A stretch of 64,000 nt of DNA from Neurospora crassa OR74A (lineage: Eukaryota; Ascomycota; Sordariomycetes; Sordariales; Sordariaceae): assembly GCF_000182925.2 (NCBI RefSeq), contig NC_026507.1, positions 3,410,001 through 3,474,000 of the forward strand, in the 5' to 3' direction. Below the pieces are notes generated by a model, which had not been told where the DNA came from, made no database searches, and saw only the letters and a program-made list of their open reading frames with translations. Below are positions 24,901 through 35,385 of this stretch, one piece after another. Each line of letters opens with the position of its first letter. Positions within the stretch are counted from its first letter, which is position 1. The translations under genes and the position numbers were made by a program.

Positions 24901-27900
24901 AATAAATTAAAATTAGAATAGCGTTTAGAGCCGGTAATTAATACTCTACTACTAAACGTCCCCGAGAAATACTTTATATTTAGTATTTATATAGAAGAGG
25001 TATTGGAAATTATTACTGAAAAGGGCGTATATATTTATGTAGCTAATTTAGAATTAGTTAAAGCTTTAGAAGAAGTTGTAGTAGCCTTTCCCGATTTGTA
25101 GAAGGAAGGCGGCATTGTCGATATACCTTTAGAGGATATAATAAGGGTTCCTCTTGTAGAGGAATAGTAAAAATAAAGAGTAGTAATAAGAATGTACCTA
25201 TTAAGTAAGAAAGACTAGGCTGTAATTAACAAAGTTTTCGATGTACTTTATAAGTAGGGTAAAATAGAGTATATCCTTCGTACTATACTATTTACCTACT
25301 TAGTCTTTATAGTTTAGTAAATAATTAAATTAGGTCCTAAGGATAGACTGGTTATTAACTTAAAGGTATTTAATAATATTACAATACTTGATAATTACCC
25401 CTTACTATTATAGGGCGAAATTATCGCCTTGATCCGAAGTAAATTATTTATTATAATAATTAATATTATATCCTTCTTCTACTAGTTTAGTATATAGTAG
25501 AAATATTGCAATAGGTTTATACTTATTACCTATTATAGATTAGAGTAGCTTATAGTAGACTAAATGGGATTTAAGAATATATTAGCTTATATATAGCAAT
25601 TTATAGATATGCTATTGAAAGACTATAAAGAATATTATTAAGTATATATCGACGATGTTGTTATTGCTTCTAATATAACCTACGAATATATTACCTATCT
25701 TAATACTATCTTTAGGATTTTTACGGTTAAAAATATAATATTTTTATTTAAAAATTATACCTTAGTTACTTAAGCGTCGAACTATTTAACTTTCGAATAG
25801 ACTCTCTAAGTTTATTTATAATAATAGAGAGGATTGCCGCTATATATAATCTAGTATTTTTAAATTAATTAAAAGCTCTTAAATAATATATTAGTAGGAC
25901 TAGTTTCCTTTAATATCTAATACTTTATTACACCTAGCTTATTAAACTACTATAAAATAAGAAAGTCGCTCTACTTACTAAAGGGAGAAAAGTAGGTAAG
26001 ATAGATAGTTATAGGAAGCGGGTAGTATATTATATAAAGACTAACTATAAATTTACTAATAAGGAGTTTGCTACGTTTGAAGTATTATAGGATACTATTT
26101 ATAATAACCTAACTATATTTAATTACTTTAATCCTAATTAATAAACTTTTTTTCAAATAGATAGATCCCTCGAAAGAGGATTCGGTATTATAATATTCTA
26201 TTTTAAAATCGATTATATTTAGATTCCTAAATCGAGTATTCCGTCTAATTAAGTCCTACCTATTATATTTTTAAGTAAGGTGCTAACCTCCATTAAAACT
26301 AAATATAAACTATTAAAATTGGATGTTATATACTTCGTTTAAGCTATTAAGCGACTACATACCTAGATCTATTCTTATAATAGGATTGTTATTGTTCTAA
26401 CCGACTATTTAGTAATAAAGGGAATTATTAAGTAGATTAATTTACGGACCTCTTTAATAGATAAGGCAAACCGGCGCCTAATTAACGTATTAATCTACTT
26501 ATCCTAATACAATATTAAAGTCTATTATTTGCCTAGGAAGTTCAACTTTTTATTGGATACACTAAGCTATTTAAAGGCTAAAGGTAATAACAGTAATCCC
26601 GAAGGCGGAGTAATTCTTAATAATATTTAGTATATAGAGGAATAATATAATTGAAAAGTCTTTTATATCTATATTAAAGCCTAAATAGATAGTTTAATAC
26701 TTAAACAGTTTATAAATAATTATAAATCCAATACTAAATTCGTAATTATTATTAAAGATTTAAAGGACTATACTACTGAGGATAGTAGCCTCTTTTAATA
26801 GTCCGAATATCCGTTCTTTATAAATAAATGAGGTTTAATTTATAATTAATAAAACGGTAAATCTAAAAATTTATACGTACCCTTTAATTATATAAAAGAA
26901 GTTCTCTAAACCGTATACGATAAAAAATACTATTTCAATAGAAACTGAATAATATATAATTTAAAAGCTTTCTTATTTCCTAATAAAATACAATTAGTTA
27001 AAGAATATATATAGAAGTGCCTAATTTATAACCTCAATTAAATTAATAAAAGCGTACCTATTAGCGATTATTAATTAATCCGACCCGAGAATATACTATT
27101 AATACGAACCATCGCTATTGATTTTATTATTAGCCTCCCGGAAGTATTAACTATTAGTACGCTATAGTACTTAGAAGGTTATAATACCTTTAATTGTATA
27201 GTTCCTATAATAGATAAGTTATTTAAACAATCCCTACTTATCCTTAGATACTTGATATATATAGTAGAAGATTAGGGAAAAGTTTTTATTTGCTAATTTC
27301 TACTTTATAATCAGGGAATACTAATTACTATTATTTTAAACCGAGACTGAAAGTTTATATTGGTACTTTAGAGAAGAATATAGAAAAGTATAAATATTAA
27401 GCTGTTGATAATTACTGTATATTACCTATAGGGAGACGGTTTAGTAGAATGTAAGAATTAGACTATCGAAGTAGTATTGTAATTTTATACTTTCTATTAC
27501 TTAGAGAAAGTATAATTTAAAATAGTTATTTAATTATAATAGAACTTCAATAGTATATATATCGAAGCTATTAAGGCTAGCCCCTACGAATATTTCTTCG
27601 GCTATAAATTAGTAGCTCCCTTTGATTTACTTACTAATTATATAATTATTAAAGATATATAAGACTATAAAGTCCTTTGTAATTATATTTAGGAAGACGC
27701 CCGTCTCGCTATAGACTTCGCTATTGCCAATGCTAAGTATTGCTATAATATTAATTATTAGTAAATTTAATTGGATGCTGGCGATAAAGTATTCCTCAAG
27801 TTGTATAAAGGTTATTATTTATTAGGATGACCCTCGAGGAAGCTATTATAATAACGAGTAGGACTATTTAAGATTGTTTGAAAAGTAGGTAAATTCGTTT

Positions 27901-28376
27901 ACGAATTAGATTTCCTTAAGGAAATAAAGATTTACCTAATTATTTCTATTGCCTATTTAAAACCCGCACTTAAAGGTGGCGATCCTTTTGATTAAACTGC
28001 CCTACCGCTTAAATTAATCGAAGATTCACAAAATTTAAATAATAACGACGGTGCTAATTACGAAGTTGAAGTCCTCCTAGATTATAAATTTAAGTCCAAT
28101 AGTACTTATAAATATTATATTAAATAGTTTAACTATAGATATTAATATAACTATTGGAAGATTAAGGAGGAGTTGTGCAATATAAAGGAATTAATTGAAG
28201 AATATTAGGTATATAAGGGAGGATGTAGTAGGTAAGTACGGTATACTAAGCGCGTTATTCGTAGTTAAATGAAGAAATAAAGTTTTAGTAAGGATACTAG
28301 TAATATCTTTGTAAGCCGGGACTTAATACCGGATAGCCGTATTATTATATATAAATTAAATAAAGCTATAGGGTGC
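21939..28376 (+). mobile_element. Ty3/gypsy chromovirus relic
   Basis: The plus-strand order is gag-like sequence (about 22.0-23.4 kb), an Arg/Asn/Asp/Tyr-rich repeat tract (23.39-23.57 kb), and a protease with FDLGTGRSII in the stop-free stretch at 23957-24196. RT follows at 25.2-25.8 kb with active site YIDDVVIAS near 25648, Asp pair intact. The integrase core (TIAIDFI near 27115, then SPYEYFFGYK near 27580) lies at 27.1-27.9 kb. A C-terminal chromodomain with TYKYYIK and NYWKIKEEL lies at 28.09-28.21 kb. The chromodomain assigns it to the chromoviruses, whose chromodomain in known cases targets integration to heterochromatin. In-frame stops throughout show RIP inactivation. Confidence 0.85.
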
Positions 28377-28616
28377 CTAGTTACGTATAACCAATCTACC
28401 CGGCCGCTTGTATATAAAGGTTGCTATAACCGGGTTGTACCCGGCTGGTAAGCTGCAGTCCTAATTGAATAGGATTGCGATAAGATAAGGAAGCTTTATA
28501 AGGCTTGCCCTTTGGGCCAGCCGTTGGCTTCCAGTTCTTCCTTCTGCATTATCTTTTACAATACTTTTAAATATCATTATACTATTATTTATAGAGCACT
28601 CCGGTTACCCGTATTA
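28377..28616 (+). repeat. direct repeat A, copy 2 (LTR-like)
   Basis: This is the second 240-bp copy, starting about 160 bp after the chromodomain of the plus-strand Ty3/gypsy. That is where a 3' LTR would be expected. Compared with copy 1 it has more T/A at former CA, CG and TG sites. Confidence 0.8.
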
Positions 28617-28918
28617 CTATAATTAATACAAACTTAGTAATTATAAAATTTGATATATAGAATGTATTAATTGTATTACATTTAATTAATATAAATTATC
28701 AAAATGAATACATTAGCTAATTAGATATATAAAAATTCTTTACGTAATTTGATTAATTACGAGTTTAGTTTATTAGGTAAATTAAGTAATATAAAGTAAT
28801 TAATTAAATTATTTATATAAAATATATTAACTTTTATATATATTTAATAATTAACTTAATTAATTATATTTATTAAGTTATTTCAAATGATTTATTTAAT
28901 GTTAATAAATAAATTTGA
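28617..28918. other. AT-rich spacer without RIP bias
   Basis: It is very AT-rich, but CA and TG are present at normal-looking frequency, unlike everything to its left. TTAATTAA-type runs and the motif aatttgat recur. No coding capacity was seen. It resembles 29692-30240, so repeat B copy 2 may be inserted in what was one AT-rich stretch. Confidence 0.6.
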
Positions 28919-29691
28919 AAAAGAAGAACCCGGATCTTCGAAGAGGGTAATCAACCAAACGGTATCTTCGATTAGGAAATTGGAAAGATAGATAAAAAGA
29001 TAAAAATGGTCTTACTTTCTTTTGTGGAAAAATATAGTTACAGTGTAGGAAATTGAGATTTCTCGGGGCACAGGCGTATGGAGGAGTTAAAGATGAGTAG
29101 AATAAAATATAGTTTGTATATGTAGTTTTTATATTGGTAAAGATATAGAAGAGTGACTATAGAGAAGAAAGAAAGCTTCTTCCTCGAGGGAAGGCTTTCT
29201 TCTTATAGGCTTTCTAAGCTAACTAGTTGTTCTACAGACAAGCTGCTTGTTCCGTTGGATTCTTCGGCTTCCGGAGATTCCGGAGATAGTCTGTCTATTT
29301 GTATTCGTTAAAGAATAGCCGAAGAAGGTAGTAATAAACTTCTAGGGTAAGCGAGATTAAGTCTCCACTTTTGATTTCGACCCCTATCTACCTAAGAGAT
29401 TTCCTCTACCCTAGAACTCTTTGAGGCTCCTTGAGCCTCCCTGGGCTACACTAGGTTTCTGGGCTGCTTTGGTAAGCTTGGTAGACTACCCTCCAAGAAG
29501 GTTAGGGTTATATAGTAGAATTTTAACTACTAATATATATAATCGAGTAAAATGGTTAAAAATCAACTAAAAATACTAAGTATATATATATAGTATATAT
29601 TATCTATATATAATTGCTTATACCTGTACGGTATAATATAACTCTGTAAATCTATTATATATATATAATATTAAATAATATATATAGTAAG
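28919..29691 (+). repeat. direct repeat B, copy 2
   Basis: The partner of 21196-21938 is about 773 bp. Against copy 1 it shows repeated CA-to-TA and TG-to-TA changes, for example ccaccctgg in copy 1 against ctaccctag here. The repeat starts within the last codons of the ORF that precedes copy 1. No such ORF precedes this copy, as expected of a 5'-truncated insertion or a solo LTR. Confidence 0.85.
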
Positions 29692-30286
29692 TCGAATGGG
29701 ATTAATCTATTTTAGTTTATCATTAAATTTGATAATTGAATTAATTTGATTAACACAGTCAAATTAATCCAATAGACTAGTAACGTTAAGAAAATTAAAT
29801 TAACTTAATTTAATATATCAAATTTGATTAATTAGGATGATTAAGCCACAATTAGAAAAAATTTAAAATCTACAATAGTAACTAATTTCTTTATAAACTT
29901 AAGTATATATACTAAGTTGAATTAAGTTAAGTAGTTAAGTTAATTAAAGTTATTTAATTTATGTAAAACTAATTAATTAATATATATTTTATTATATACA
30001 TAACTAATTAAATTACTAAAACAAAGCAAGTTTATTAAATTAATTAATTAATTTTAATGCTTATTTAGTTGTTAAAAACATTTTTTTCCAAGAACCAATT
30101 AAATAAAGAAATATATAATAGTTATGCAATTAATTTAATTAATTTAATCAATTAATAATCAAAATTAAAACTTTTAAATTAATTAACCTTTTAGTAAAAG
30201 CATTTAATGCAACGTTACATTACTTAATAGCTAAACAAATTAGAAAGGAAATTTAATACAACGTTACATTACCCACTTTTTCTGGG
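29692..30286. other. AT-rich spacer and heterochromatin/gene boundary
   Basis: The sequence is AT-rich and not CA-depleted, with recurring aatttgattaatt and taattaatttaatt motifs. A near-perfect 22-bp direct repeat containing caacgttacattac occurs at 30202-30223 and 30251-30272. Base composition switches sharply to normal just after 30270. No gene was seen. Confidence 0.6.
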
Positions 30287-30294
30287 TATAAATT
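30287..30294 (+). promoter_or_regulatory. TATA-like box at the island edge
   Basis: TATAAATT is followed by CT-rich sequence typical of fungal transcription starts (30300-30365). It is about 790 bp upstream of the SRA start codon, so it would imply a long or spliced leader. A second TATA-rich run at about 30757-30772 is a closer alternative. Between 30295 and 31075 I see no convincing separate gene. Confidence 0.35.
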
Positions 30295-31075
30295 ACCGAC
30301 CCATCCCGCATCTTACTCCCATCATTCCATTCCTTTTTCTTTCTTCCATCTCATCTCATTCTTCAAACCCGATTGCATCCTTTGTTACACCTTCCGTCGC
30401 ATCTTACCTTTTGTCAAACCCCTCTCATCGTGCCAGTTACACAACCATCGCAGCACACTCCTCTCTACCCATCCAAGTTCATCCACGCACCACATTGCAT
30501 ACATCAGTACTGGAGAATCATCACTCACACTTGCACGACTGACGTCTGCATTCAGAACCGTTAGATGCACATGCACATGTATAGCATTGCTTCTACATGA
30601 CAAAGACATGAGAAGCTGCCACAAAGGTCAGATAACACGTCGATCATCTTAACTGTGAAATCCTCGAGCGTTTCCTGTCGACTTGAAAGGTGTCTGCCAT
30701 TTGATAGCATCGTGCCGTACTCGGTAGTAGGAACGCGAACATCAAACAGAAGAGTTTATATATATAGGTATACAACGAGTACACTCGAGACCTACAATTC
30801 ATCCATAACACTGAAAATCCAATTGCTCAACAACATACGCAATCCGTCGCTTGACGAGTGACGATATATACTATTCCATCGCATCAATTCATCACATCAA
30901 GAGGACTGATTGTTCACGCGTTGCGGTTCTGCCTGTTGCCGAGACGACCTTGAATCATCCCACGGGCACGGCAACTTCAGTGCGGCACTCTAATCGCTCT
31001 TGCACTTACAACCAACCTGCGACTTTAAACACGCAGCATTCCACGACAAATAAAACCCCTTCCGAAAAAATAAAA

Positions 31076-32830
31076 ATGAAGGAGCAACCTGAACAAAACC
31101 ACAAGCTTGGATGCGACTTGCACAAAAGGAAGCATTCGTTGCTGTCACCTACCTCGTCTAGAGGCAAAATGATATCCAAGAACCGTGGACGCACCGGCAC
31201 CAAAAATTCTTCAGTCGTAAGTCACTTCATCATCACTTTACCTTCATCTTCTCCCAAAATCATTACCCTTTACTCCGGCTTGCCCACCCATCAGTGCGAT
31301 TTGTTCATTCGATCGCCATCTTACCCCCCCGTGATTCTTTTGGAGGAATGCGCATACTTTTACAAGTTCGATGCATGTCCCAACCATCCACCCAATCCTG
31401 TCCTTGCTGACTCGTATCAGAAACAGAAAATACGCCCTGCGCCGAAACTCAAAGTGCCGTCCGAGGCAGTCGGTGCCCGTCTTACCAATACATCAGCACC
31501 GCAAGTGCAAACTCGAGTTCCGGTAGTCGACATGGAGTCTCCCGGTGAGGCTTCTGGCCATGTTCTAGCTCCCCGGGCTTCAAACCTACCTTCAAACGCC
31601 ACTCCGACACATCTTCCTTCCCCGGTAACCGATAATGATACCAACCAGGACATCGAAATGACTCAGCCAACGGTTGATGCTACCCCCGCAGATGAAAACT
31701 CAGCTAGTGTCTGGGCCGACTCTGTTGAGCAGGGAGTCAAACAGCTCGCAAGGCTTTACACCATGATAAAGACAGATGAGAAGCGGACGAGAGAACCCTC
31801 CGAGAAAGAAGTAAAAAGATACATCAAATACATGCGCGCCTTCATGCTGTTTCTCAAACATGACGTAGAGCCAAAGCCAGATTTCAAGGACAAGTATAGT
31901 CTCGATAAGGCGCTCGGGTTCTATCTGCGCCCTGATATAGAACCCTTGAAAAAAGTAGCCCCAGACCTGTTGCTACTGGCCAAAGAAATACTGGAGCAGT
32001 ATGACGCTGAAGAATGGGGTAAGGACTTTGCAGATGACGGAGAAGAAGGAATCGAGACAGATGACTTGGGACCCGCTATTGCGACATCCAGCAAAAAGGG
32101 TAAGCAGAGCCATGACACCAGCTCTTCCGATCCCACAGAAGTTGTTAGACTCCCCCCCGGTTCCCATCCAATCTGGGGCCTCGAGGGCATCATGCACGGC
32201 CTGGCTCGCAAGACGACCGAGAAAGGTCGAACTGTTTTGTTTTTGGATCCTCGCTACCACAACAAGAAACGCAATGCAAAGGTTTTTGGCCACAACGACC
32301 ACACTCCCGGTGCTTGGTGGCCGTATCAGAAGGCTGCTCTCTTTCATGGAGCTCACGGTGCGCCTCAGGCGGGCATTACCGGCAACCCTAATCTGGGAAC
32401 CTACTCTATTGTTGTATCGGCAACCTCAGTTTACCGGCATCTGAACGAGGACAAGGGCACCGAGCTTTGGTACAGCGCGGACAAAAGTGTAGAGAATGCC
32501 GACCCTTTGAACCCCAAAATCAGCAACGCGACAAGAAGTTTGGAGAAAGCACGAAAGGAGGGTACGCCAGTGCGGGTATTGCGACATGCAGGAACCACTT
32601 GTGATCCCCGCCGCAGCCCCATCTACCCTACAGTTGGCATCCGATATGATGGGCTCTACGAGGTCGTTGCTCAAAAGCTCGGTACGAACAAGAACAACGG
32701 CGTGTTCAAGCGTTTCAAACTTGTACGACTCCCGGATTCGATGAATGCCGGTGTCTCGTGGGAGGAGGTCCAGAGATACCCAACCAGGGAACAACGACGG
32801 CAATTTGACCACACCAAGGATGGATACTAG
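31076..32830 (+). CDS. SRA-YDG domain protein (putative methylated-DNA reader)
   Basis: This 584-codon frame (516 if spliced) has a C-terminal SRA-YDG domain from about residue 356 to the end (unspliced numbering). Visible motifs are AKVFGHNDHTPGAWWPYQ, then GAHGAPQAGITGNPNLGTYS, EGTPVRVLRHA and GIRYDGLYEVV, with the YDG signature at 524-526. SRA domains bind hemi-methylated or 5-methylcytosine DNA in UHRF1 and plant SUVH proteins; that role is inferred here. No RING, PHD or SET domain is visible. A helical acidic segment (KQLARLYTMIKTDEKRTREP onward) precedes the domain. The first in-frame ATG is used; the frame is open further upstream but has no ATG. GTAAGT at 31217, TTGCTGAC near 31404 and CAG at 31418-31420 mark a 204-nt intron that is a multiple of three and stop-free. 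It is the first gene beside the RIP block. Confidence 0.85.
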   Translation: MKEQPEQNHKLGCDLHKRKHSLLSPTSSRGKMISKNRGRTGTKNSSVVSHFIITLPSSSPKIITLYSGLPTHQCDLFIRSPSYPPVILLEECAYFYKFDACPNHPPNPVLADSYQKQKIRPAPKLKVPSEAVGARLTNTSAPQVQTRVPVVDMESPGEASGHVLAPRASNLPSNATPTHLPSPVTDNDTNQDIEMTQPTVDATPADENSASVWADSVEQGVKQLARLYTMIKTDEKRTREPSEKEVKRYIKYMRAFMLFLKHDVEPKPDFKDKYSLDKALGFYLRPDIEPLKKVAPDLLLLAKEILEQYDAEEWGKDFADDGEEGIETDDLGPAIATSSKKGKQSHDTSSSDPTEVVRLPPGSHPIWGLEGIMHGLARKTTEKGRTVLFLDPRYHNKKRNAKVFGHNDHTPGAWWPYQKAALFHGAHGAPQAGITGNPNLGTYSIVVSATSVYRHLNEDKGTELWYSADKSVENADPLNPKISNATRSLEKARKEGTPVRVLRHAGTTCDPRRSPIYPTVGIRYDGLYEVVAQKLGTNKNNGVFKRFKLVRLPDSMNAGVSWEEVQRYPTREQRRQFDHTKDGY

Positions 32831-33585
32831 AGAGATCTCAAGCTTGTTTCCTTCCACAGTCGAGCCGGACTTCTCAAGATGCTTCGTCAACAGACCCCAC
32901 GATTGCAGTCAACATACACAACCTGTCGCTAAGGTTGATGTCCTCGAGCTCACCCCAAAACTGTTATGAATTGCACCTACTTTTTCACAATCACCTTGGT
33001 TTTCTCCCATCACTTACGCTCTTCCCATTCCCTCTACCACGATCACGCAGCCGTTATCCATTTTGATCAAACAAAAAAAAAAGAAAACAACCACAAAAAA
33101 AAGAAGTTACCAACCAAAAGGAGGGAGAGATATTCGAAGGCTATAAGCTGTTGCAGCCTTTTCAGCGAGAGAGGCCAGGGAGGCAAGGAGAGATGACGGA
33201 ATGCGGATGAGTAGGAACTATGAAGGACGAGAATGACAAGTACGCGCAGTTGGAAAACGGGCAAAATTGGTTAGTGGCAGTACTGTAAAGTAGGATACGA
33301 GAAGGATAAAAGTCAAGTTGGAGGGCATAATATTGTTGTGAGGCGAAAGTTGACTTTCGGAATGCCGGTTATTTTCATATCGCTTTGTTATTCTGTTCGC
33401 TCCGTTCGAATATTCTTTGAAGGCCTTTCCTAAAACCAAAAACAAAAAAAATTGAAAAAAATTTGCTTCTTTCCTTATTGTGCCAAGTTCATCTTGACGT
33501 GAAACCATGCCAAACTTTCAATTGAAGTGACTTTTCCAATGCTTTGTGAATTAACTCTTAATACCGCGATCCCCTAAGATCCCAT
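32831..33585. other. convergent intergenic region
   Basis: This lies between the stop codons of the SRA gene (+) and the flavoprotein gene (-). It contains A-rich runs around 33070-33110 and 33435-33460 that may belong to 3' untranslated ends. No supported gene was seen. Confidence 0.6.
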
Positions 33586-35385
33586 TTAAAGCTTCGCTTG
33601 CAAGCCAGTTGTTCCCAGAACCTCGTCAACGATAGCCCGACCAGCCGCTCTGCCAGAGAAGATACATCCCCCCAAGAATGTTCCCTCGAGAGAGTTATAG
33701 CCATGGACACCTCCACCCCCAAATCCTGCTGCTTCTCCAACCGCGTACAAGCCCGGGAAAGGAGTGCCATCCGTCCGCATGACATTACTGCTCAAGTTCG
33801 TCTCGATACCACCCAGCGTCTTCCTCGTAAGCAGATTCATCCGGACCGCAATCAGCGGGCCGTGCTTTTTATCCAACAGCTTGTGCGGCGGCGCCACACG
33901 GCTTCTCCGATCCGGCCAGTAATTCCTTGTGCTGCTGATGAGCATCGCCTGCGCGTCCTTGGAGTACGGGTTGTCGAACTGGCTGTCTCGCGCCTCGACT
34001 TCCTCCTTGATCGCGGCGTAATCGAGACGGACACCGCCCGTCTTTTCCATGAGCTCGTTCATCCCGGCCACCAGGTCCTCGAGGTTGTCTTTCACGACGA
34101 AGTCCTCGCCATGCTTGATGAAGTTCTGCACAGGAACGGTGCCGTTGGAGCTGAAGACGCGCTGCCACAGCGTCTGCACGATGCTCTTGCTGGTGAGGTC
34201 CGGGTTCTGCTCCGATCCCGAAAGCGCAAACTCCCGCGCTGCGATGGTGCGGTTGCAAATGAACCACGAGTAGTCATAGCCCGTGCTGCAGATGTGCTTG
34301 AGGGTGCCCAGCGTGTCGCAGCCCGGGAACAGGAACGGAGGCAGTCTCTTGCCCGTAGCGTCCAGCCAGAGCGAAGACGGCGCCGGCAGCACTCGAATCC
34401 CGTGCCCTGGCCAGATGGGATCCCAGTTTTTGAGTCCCTCGGTGTAATGCCACATCCTGTCCTTGTTGATCACGCTCGCGCCCACGCCCTCCGCGATATC
34501 AATCATCCGCCCGTCCACATGCGCCGGCACACCCATGACCATGGTCGCCGGCACTTTGGGTCCCAGCCGATCAATCGGCCAATTCTTCTTGACCTTCTCC
34601 AGATTCCCTCCGATCCCTCCACTAGCAATGATCACCGCCGCACCACGAATCTCAAACTCCCCCGTCGCCACCCTCGAACTGCTCACCCCCCTCGCCAACC
34701 CCTTCTCATCCTCTTCCAAAACCCTCCCCTTCACCCCAACCGCCCGCCCCGTGCCCTCATCAACCACAATCTCATCGACACAATGCCTAAACCTCATCTC
34801 CACCACTCCCTCCCTTTCCTTCTTCTCCACCGGCTCCTTAAAAACCCTCACGACCTCCGGCCCCGTCCCCCAACTTACATGAAACCTCGGGACACTATTC
34901 CCATGTCCCCCCGCTCCCCTTCCATCTCCACGCTCCGCCCACCCAACATTCACCAAGAATCCCAGTCCCCTCGCTTTCACATACTCCTCCATCTCGTCCG
35001 TCGCGAAATCGACAAAGGCCTCGGCCCATCGGCGGGGCCAGTAATCTTCTTTTTCGAGCTTGTCGAATTGCGCAGAGGATAACCAGTCGCGCAGGGCCAA
35101 GGCGCGCGAGTCGCGGATGCCCATGCGGCGCTGGAAGGAGGAGTCGACCATGAACAAACCGCCCAAGGACCAGAAGGCTTGGCCGCCTAAGGAGGAGCGG
35201 GGTTCTTGGTCGAGAAGTAGGCAGGGGAGGTTGGCGAGCGAGAGCTCAAAGGCGGCGACGAGGCCGGAGAGGCCGGTGCCGATTATGATGATGGGGGATT
35301 GTTTGGTGGGGGTGGGGGTGGGGAGGGGATGTGGAGGAGGGGAGGAGGTGGAGGTTGAGTGTGGGCGTGGGTGTGGGGAGGACAT
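33586..35385 (-). CDS. FAD-dependent oxidoreductase, KstD-like FAD_binding_2 family, possible peroxisomal
   Basis: This intronless gene encodes 599 residues. After a Ser/Pro-rich N-terminus comes the FAD dinucleotide fold IIIIGTGLSGLVAAFE (GxGxxG at 36-41) with the acidic strand end LLLDQE. GGQAFWSLGGLF follows, then GHGNSVPRFHVSWGTGP, a second FAD contact VIIASGGIGGN, and the C-terminal FAD motif GLYAVGEAAGFGGGGVHGYN with SLEGTFLGG. The architecture matches the ketosteroid-dehydrogenase-like family of actinobacterial FAD-binding dehydrogenases, including proteins like M. tuberculosis Rv0785. The substrate is unknown. The last three residues, AKL, fit a type 1 peroxisomal targeting signal. 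A large open frame on the opposite strand is a shadow. The similarity to bacterial enzymes leaves old transfer possible but unproven. Confidence 0.85.
   Translation of the reverse strand: MSSPHPRPHSTSTSSPPPHPLPTPTPTKQSPIIIIGTGLSGLVAAFELSLANLPCLLLDQEPRSSLGGQAFWSLGGLFMVDSSFQRRMGIRDSRALALRDWLSSAQFDKLEKEDYWPRRWAEAFVDFATDEMEEYVKARGLGFLVNVGWAERGDGRGAGGHGNSVPRFHVSWGTGPEVVRVFKEPVEKKEREGVVEMRFRHCVDEIVVDEGTGRAVGVKGRVLEEDEKGLARGVSSSRVATGEFEIRGAAVIIASGGIGGNLEKVKKNWPIDRLGPKVPATMVMGVPAHVDGRMIDIAEGVGASVINKDRMWHYTEGLKNWDPIWPGHGIRVLPAPSSLWLDATGKRLPPFLFPGCDTLGTLKHICSTGYDYSWFICNRTIAAREFALSGSEQNPDLTSKSIVQTLWQRVFSSNGTVPVQNFIKHGEDFVVKDNLEDLVAGMNELMEKTGGVRLDYAAIKEEVEARDSQFDNPYSKDAQAMLISSTRNYWPDRRSRVAPPHKLLDKKHGPLIAVRMNLLTRKTLGGIETNLSSNVMRTDGTPFPGLYAVGEAAGFGGGGVHGYNSLEGTFLGGCIFSGRAAGRAIVDEVLGTTGLQAKL

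Larger units (their letters stand above)
1..28376. repeat. RIP-mutated AT-rich repeat block
   Basis: Nearly the whole stretch is TA/AT-rich. CA and TG dinucleotides are almost absent, yet C remains common in CC, CT and CG. That bias is what the fungal genome defence RIP leaves (C to T, mainly at CpA, on both strands). Open frames are short, and translations of recognisable transposon proteins are broken by TAA/TAG at positions where the family has Gln or Trp. Less mutated islands are at about 12.29-12.44, 18.7-19.1 and 21.2-21.8 kb. Individual elements are annotated separately. In related fungi such blocks carry DNA methylation and H3K9me3; that is inference here. Confidence 0.9.

Noticed and set aside
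30851-31075. Upstream extension of the SRA frame
   Set aside because: The frame is open but has no ATG before 31076, so it is probably leader sequence.
33598-35082. 494-codon open frame on the plus strand
   Set aside because: It is antisense to the flavoprotein gene. Its composition is typical of a GC-rich shadow frame and no motif is present.
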